Source: an uncultured Cellulosilyticum sp. (GTDB taxonomy: Bacteria > Bacillota > Clostridia > Lachnospirales > Cellulosilyticaceae). Taken from it: 64,000 bases of DNA. The notes under the pieces are model-generated. The model ran no database searches. It was given only the letters and a program-made list of their open reading frames with translations, and was not told the origin of the DNA. The position numbers and the translations under genes were made by a program. The stretch spans positions 1 through 64,000 of the forward strand of contig CAKVCL010000009.1 in NCBI GenBank assembly GCA_934725855.1, read 5' to 3'. The first letter of the stretch is position 1. Each line of letters begins with the position of its first letter. Below, one piece after another: positions 60,554 to 64,000 of the stretch.

Positions 60554-62290
60554 CTAGATTTCAAATTTCTTAAGCATTTCATTTAAACTTGTTGCCATAT
60601 CAGCTAATGAGGTACTTGATTCCTTCATTGCACATATTGCTGAGCTTTGTTCTGATATGCAAGCATCTGCTTCTTCACCTGCTGCTGCATTTTCCTCAGC
60701 TACAGCTGAAAGTGATTCAATATAGCCACTTACTTCTTGCTTCTCTTTCTTCATCATCATACTTGACTGATTGAGTTCATCAATAACATGTTGTGTCGTA
60801 AGAATGGCTTTGGAAATTTCATCATATTTACTTTCTGTTAATGATACATTGCCTATTTGCTCATTCAACATCTCTTTTACTTTTTCAGTTACAGCTACTG
60901 CATTTGATGCACTATTTTGTAATGCTCTGATTTGATCATCTATTCGTTTGGTAGACTGTGCAGATTGTTCGGCTAGCTTTCTAATTTCCTCTGCAACTAC
61001 TGCAAATCCTCTTCCATGTTCACCTGCTCTGGCTGCTTCGATTGAAGCATTTAATGCGAGTAAATTGGTTTGCTCGGCTATAGATGCGATCACTCTACTT
61101 GCTTCACTAATGTCATTTGCATTTTCATTCGTTTGTTGCATATCTCTATATGCTTGTATCGTCGCTTCATTACTTTCTTTAATTTTACTAGCTAACTCAT
61201 CTAACACTTGTTTACCTACTTTAGTTACTTCTATTACTTTGTTAGATGCGTCATTTAGTTGAACCATTTGTCCTACATTTGAGTCAATAAAATTTCCTAA
61301 CGTATCTAGGCTATTCATACATTCTGTCGTATTAGCTGCTTGATCGGTTGCACCACTTGCTACATCATGAATCGTTCTTTCCATTTCTTCCGTGATTCTT
61401 GAAGCTTCTTCGCAGTTACTTGCCACCTCTCTGGCTGTACTCGTTACATTATCTGAAGTAATACTTATCTGTCTAATGATATTAGCTAAGTTATCTTTTA
61501 TCTTACTTAGCGCCCTTGCTACTTCCCCTGTTTCATCTTTTCTCTCTATAAGCGTGTCTGAAAACATTTCTTTTAAGTTATAATCTGCAATACTATTTGC
61601 TCTTTTTACAATGGTAATAAGCGGCTTTACAATCGTGCTTGCCCCCACAAGCATTGCTACTATACCAAATGTAATGACGATTAAAAATAGTGCAGTAGAT
61701 TTAACCATCATGCTTTTAATGCTACTTGCTATCATTTCATGTGAATCTGCTTTTGAAACCCCTACAAATAACAGTCCATATACTTGTTGCTCATTATTCA
61801 TTAATGGCTCATATACTGTTAAATATTTCTGATTTAAAATACTAGCTTCTCCGATATACTTTTTTCCCCCATTTACAACACTACTTACTTCTTCATTTGA
61901 AAGCATTGTCCCATCTGCTCTCTTCCCCTCTTTGTCTGTAATGCTTGTAATAACTCTCTGATAATCATTTCCTTTTCTAATAAATATTGTTGAAACTACC
62001 CCTAAATTTTCTGATACTGCATCAATCAGTTCATAATGTCCAGCTATGGATTCCCCTTTTTCATCCACTAACTCTTCATTTTCTACTTTTACATTCCCCA
62101 TATAATGTTCCATATAAATTTTAACAGCTGAAATATCACCATCTAACTTTTTGAGTAGTACCCCTCTTTCAACATCACGCATCCCATTCATTGCTTCATG
62201 GACTTGTATAAGCGCTAATAATATAATGGGTAATAGCCCTGTTAAAATGAATAATAAGATAAGTTTGCCTTTGTATTTTAGTTTCCTCAT
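60554..62290 (-). CDS. Methyl-accepting chemotaxis protein
   Basis: About 578 residues. TM1 ([20 protein letters not shown]), an outer Cache-type sensor ([20 protein letters not shown] to [19 protein letters not shown]), TM2 ([20 protein letters not shown]), HAMP, then the signalling domain with the hairpin tip [20 protein letters not shown] and [20 protein letters not shown]. The ATG at 62290 has GAGGGG 6 bases ahead; longer forms overlap the DUF2442 gene. It implies a chemotactic, motile host. Confidence 0.94.
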   Translation of the reverse strand: MRKLKYKGKLILLFILTGLLPIILLALIQVHEAMNGMRDVERGVLLKKLDGDISAVKIYMEHYMGNVKVENEELVDEKGESIAGHYELIDAVSENLGVVSTIFIRKGNDYQRVITSITDKEGKRADGTMLSNEEVSSVVNGGKKYIGEASILNQKYLTVYEPLMNNEQQVYGLLFVGVSKADSHEMIASSIKSMMVKSTALFLIVITFGIVAMLVGASTIVKPLITIVKRANSIADYNLKEMFSDTLIERKDETGEVARALSKIKDNLANIIRQISITSDNVTSTAREVASNCEEASRITEEMERTIHDVASGATDQAANTTECMNSLDTLGNFIDSNVGQMVQLNDASNKVIEVTKVGKQVLDELASKIKESNEATIQAYRDMQQTNENANDISEASRVIASIAEQTNLLALNASIEAARAGEHGRGFAVVAEEIRKLAEQSAQSTKRIDDQIRALQNSASNAVAVTEKVKEMLNEQIGNVSLTESKYDEISKAILTTQHVIDELNQSSMMMKKEKQEVSGYIESLSAVAEENAAAGEEADACISEQSSAICAMKESSTSLADMATSLNEMLKKFEI

Positions 62291-62339
62291 ACAGATCCCC
62301 TCTCTTTCCCAATAACCCCTTTCCCTAATAACTTTCTCT

Positions 62340-62573
62340 CTAATCAATAAATGCTTCTCCAAATATTTCGTAATCCTGAAGTTCAGTTACATCGTCCCAA
62401 TAAATGCAGCATTGACTAACTAGCTTACCCTTCTTAAAGAATTCCTCTGATACTATGTGCTTAAATCTTGCGGTTTGTAGTAAAGGTTTTAGATCAAAAT
62501 ACATTTTCTCTTTATTTGTTAGTATAATCTCTATTATATAATCCTCTAAAAAGTTTACTTTATCAATTTGCAT
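62340..62573 (-). CDS. DUF2442-like protein
   Basis: A 77-residue protein: [20 protein letters not shown], then [20 protein letters not shown] and [14 protein letters not shown]. This is the DUF2442 pattern, small proteins often next to DUF4160 partners in toxin-antitoxin-like pairs; no partner is seen here. It ends 49 bases before the chemotaxis gene start. Confidence 0.8.
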   Translation of the reverse strand: MQIDKVNFLEDYIIEIILTNKEKMYFDLKPLLQTARFKHIVSEEFFKKGKLVSQCCIYWDDVTELQDYEIFGEAFID

Positions 62574-62732
62574 TTATTCACCTTCTCTCTAAATCTAGTT
62601 TTAAAACTAATTCATTTATACCTTCTCTTTTCCCCTTATTGATAACGCTTAATCTATATATCTATTTTCTAATTTAATTATAGTAGAATACTCTCAGTTA
62701 CTCCATTCCCCCTTAGGGGTGATTTTTTACCC

Positions 62733-62761
62733 ATAAAAAAAACTACCCCTAAAGGGGTAGT
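62733..62761 (-). terminator. Terminator of the LuxR-type regulator gene
   Basis: ACTACCCCT pairs with AGGGGTAGT, then TTTTTTTT on the minus strand. A second short hairpin CCCC-TTA-GGGG with TGATTTTTT lies at 62708-62726. Confidence 0.9.
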
Positions 62762-64000
62762 CTATACTATATCACCAAGCTTCTCAATAAGCTCTGCCTT
62801 ACTATGTATATTCATTTTATTATATACATTTTTAATGTGCCTTTTTACTGTATCCACAGTAATTTGAAGCTCACTTGCTATTTCAGACTGCTTATAACCC
62901 TTAGTAAATAACTTCATCACTTCTTTTTCTCGATCGGTTAATAGGCCATTTATTCTATTAACCTGTTCTATTTCCTTCCTCTCTACATTTCCTTTATCTA
63001 AATATTTTTCTAATATATCATTAATAAACTCAGATTTTCCTCTTGCTAATTTAAGTAATCCTTTTATCTTATCCCCATATTCTACAAAAGGCATGACGAT
63101 TTCATCTGGCTGTGCTATTTCTATAGCTTGCATTAATGTATCTGTCGCTTCTTCATCATCATATAATTGCATTCTTGCAATAGCCATTAATATATATACA
63201 TGAATCATAGGATAAATACGTTCTTCTCTTCTCAATTCTTCAATAAAGGCTTCCATAAATACCTCTAACTGCATATATTCTTTTTTGCATAATAAAGTAA
63301 GCCCATAATTAACAGAAGTAGCAAGTACATTGGGTAATCGATCCATTCCAATCTTCATATCAAATTTTTTAAGCCACTCAGGAATTTTTTCATATTGTCC
63401 ACTTATGCCATAAATATATGCTTTTATCATTTCAATTTGCAAGTGAAGGGTTTGGCTGGCTGTTTCAATTGCAATCTCTTCTAATTCTTCAATATATCCA
63501 TATAATTCATCATATTTTTGTTGTACAAGGCAAATACGCATAAGCACAAAATAGGCATTTAATGTAACGGTTACTTGCTTTTTTGTTTCAGCCTTATAAA
63601 TGGACTTACTTGCTAATATTTTTGCCTTTTCTAACTTACCAATATCATAGGCATATTCCGCTTCTACCAAATACTTTGCGCCCGTACTGCAACCATTGGT
63701 TATATACTTAAAACACTCGAATTTATCAATTAAATAATCTTTTACTTTCTTATATTTTCCCACACTTCTATGAAATACAGCAAGTATATGAATATTGCCA
63801 CATGTAAAAACTGTATTTTTCTCATAAATCTTAGATTTATTATTTTCTAAGTGATTATACGCTTCCATCATATGCTCACTTATACCCTCTAAATTACTAA
63901 TCATCGAATAGCATTCAAGCAAATTAATTTCTCCCATAATGTGTTGCCACGCATTAATATCTTTATGCTCTATATAAAAAGCTTTTGCTTCTTCTAATAG
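62762..64000 (-). CDS. LuxR-type transcriptional regulator, MalT-like (5' end beyond the window)
   Basis: The C-terminal ~412 residues of a large regulator. TPR-like helical repeats run through it (GSISEHMMEAYNHLEN-like; YDIGKLEKAKILASKSIYKA; QKYDELYGYIEELEEIAIET). The C-terminal 60 residues form a LuxR HTH: LLTDREKEVMKLFTKGYKQS, then EIASELQITVDTVKRHIKNV and YNKMNIHSKAELIEKL. The frame stays open through 64000, so the ATG at 63937 is internal. The missing N-terminus is expected to hold a MalT-type NTPase. Confidence 0.9.
   Translation of the reverse strand, partial: LLEEAKAFYIEHKDINAWQHIMGEINLLECYSMISNLEGISEHMMEAYNHLENNKSKIYEKNTVFTCGNIHILAVFHRSVGKYKKVKDYLIDKFECFKYITNGCSTGAKYLVEAEYAYDIGKLEKAKILASKSIYKAETKKQVTVTLNAYFVLMRICLVQQKYDELYGYIEELEEIAIETASQTLHLQIEMIKAYIYGISGQYEKIPEWLKKFDMKIGMDRLPNVLATSVNYGLTLLCKKEYMQLEVFMEAFIEELRREERIYPMIHVYILMAIARMQLYDDEEATDTLMQAIEIAQPDEIVMPFVEYGDKIKGLLKLARGKSEFINDILEKYLDKGNVERKEIEQVNRINGLLTDREKEVMKLFTKGYKQSEIASELQITVDTVKRHIKNVYNKMNIHSKAELIEKLGDIV

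Overview
The window reads as part of a low-GC Firmicutes chromosome of the class Clostridia. The evidence is the strongly AT-rich sequence, GGAGG-type ribosome binding sites, PBSX-like prophage genes and uronate/cystine/alanine transport genes; a Cellulosilyticum- or Lachnospiraceae-like host is a guess. Almost everything is on the minus strand.

Positions ~111-38795 hold one contractile-tailed (PBSX/myovirus-type) prophage with HK97-type head genes. It is bounded by a 16-bp direct repeat (AAAAGTTCGGTAAAAA) and lies just downstream of the terminator of a tRNA-Pro(GGG) gene. From the left end: integrase, an IS630 scrap, and a plasmid-like module (ParM-type actin, ribbon-helix-helix protein, HTH protein, divergent small repressor, two DnaA boxes beside an AT-rich stretch). 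Next come an MBL-fold cargo gene, lysis genes, and tail fibre/baseplate/tape measure/tube/sheath genes. These are followed by connectors, capsid, protease, portal, a DNA methyltransferase and terminase. A secreted Ig-like cargo gene sits beyond the terminase-HNH segment. The early region has a late-transcription regulator, an SF3/VirE helicase and primase beside inverted iterons, recombination genes (XPF-type nuclease, Sak4-like ATPase, Gam-like), an excisionase-like HTH and a cI-type repressor. The large terminase gene is split by a 2618-nt group II intron; its boundaries can be placed to the base and splicing restores the frame. Several late genes lack a conventional start codon and the tape measure gene has an in-frame stop, so the prophage may be decaying or may use unusual translation.

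Right of the prophage (38.8-64 kb) is host DNA: pnuC, a MerR regulator and MATE exporter behind a textbook 19-bp-spacer MerR promoter, then a cupin/carboxymuconolactone decarboxylase, flavodoxin and LysR group. A Na+/alanine symporter, ferredoxin, CoA-disulfide reductase-like flavoprotein and cystine-type symporter follow. Next is a response regulator/ABC transporter/histidine kinase cassette of the peptide-antibiotic type. A uronate operon (mannonate dehydratase, two permeases, lipoprotein, GntR regulator) lies behind a perfect 36-bp palindrome that contains a promoter.

At 59.2-59.6 kb an apparently intact fluoride (crcB) riboswitch with its own promoter, terminator and ribosome binding site drives only a 60-residue C-terminal remnant of a cation/proton antiporter. 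The window ends with an AraC/GyrI-like regulator, a chemotaxis receptor, a DUF2442 protein and a LuxR-type regulator cut by the window edge.
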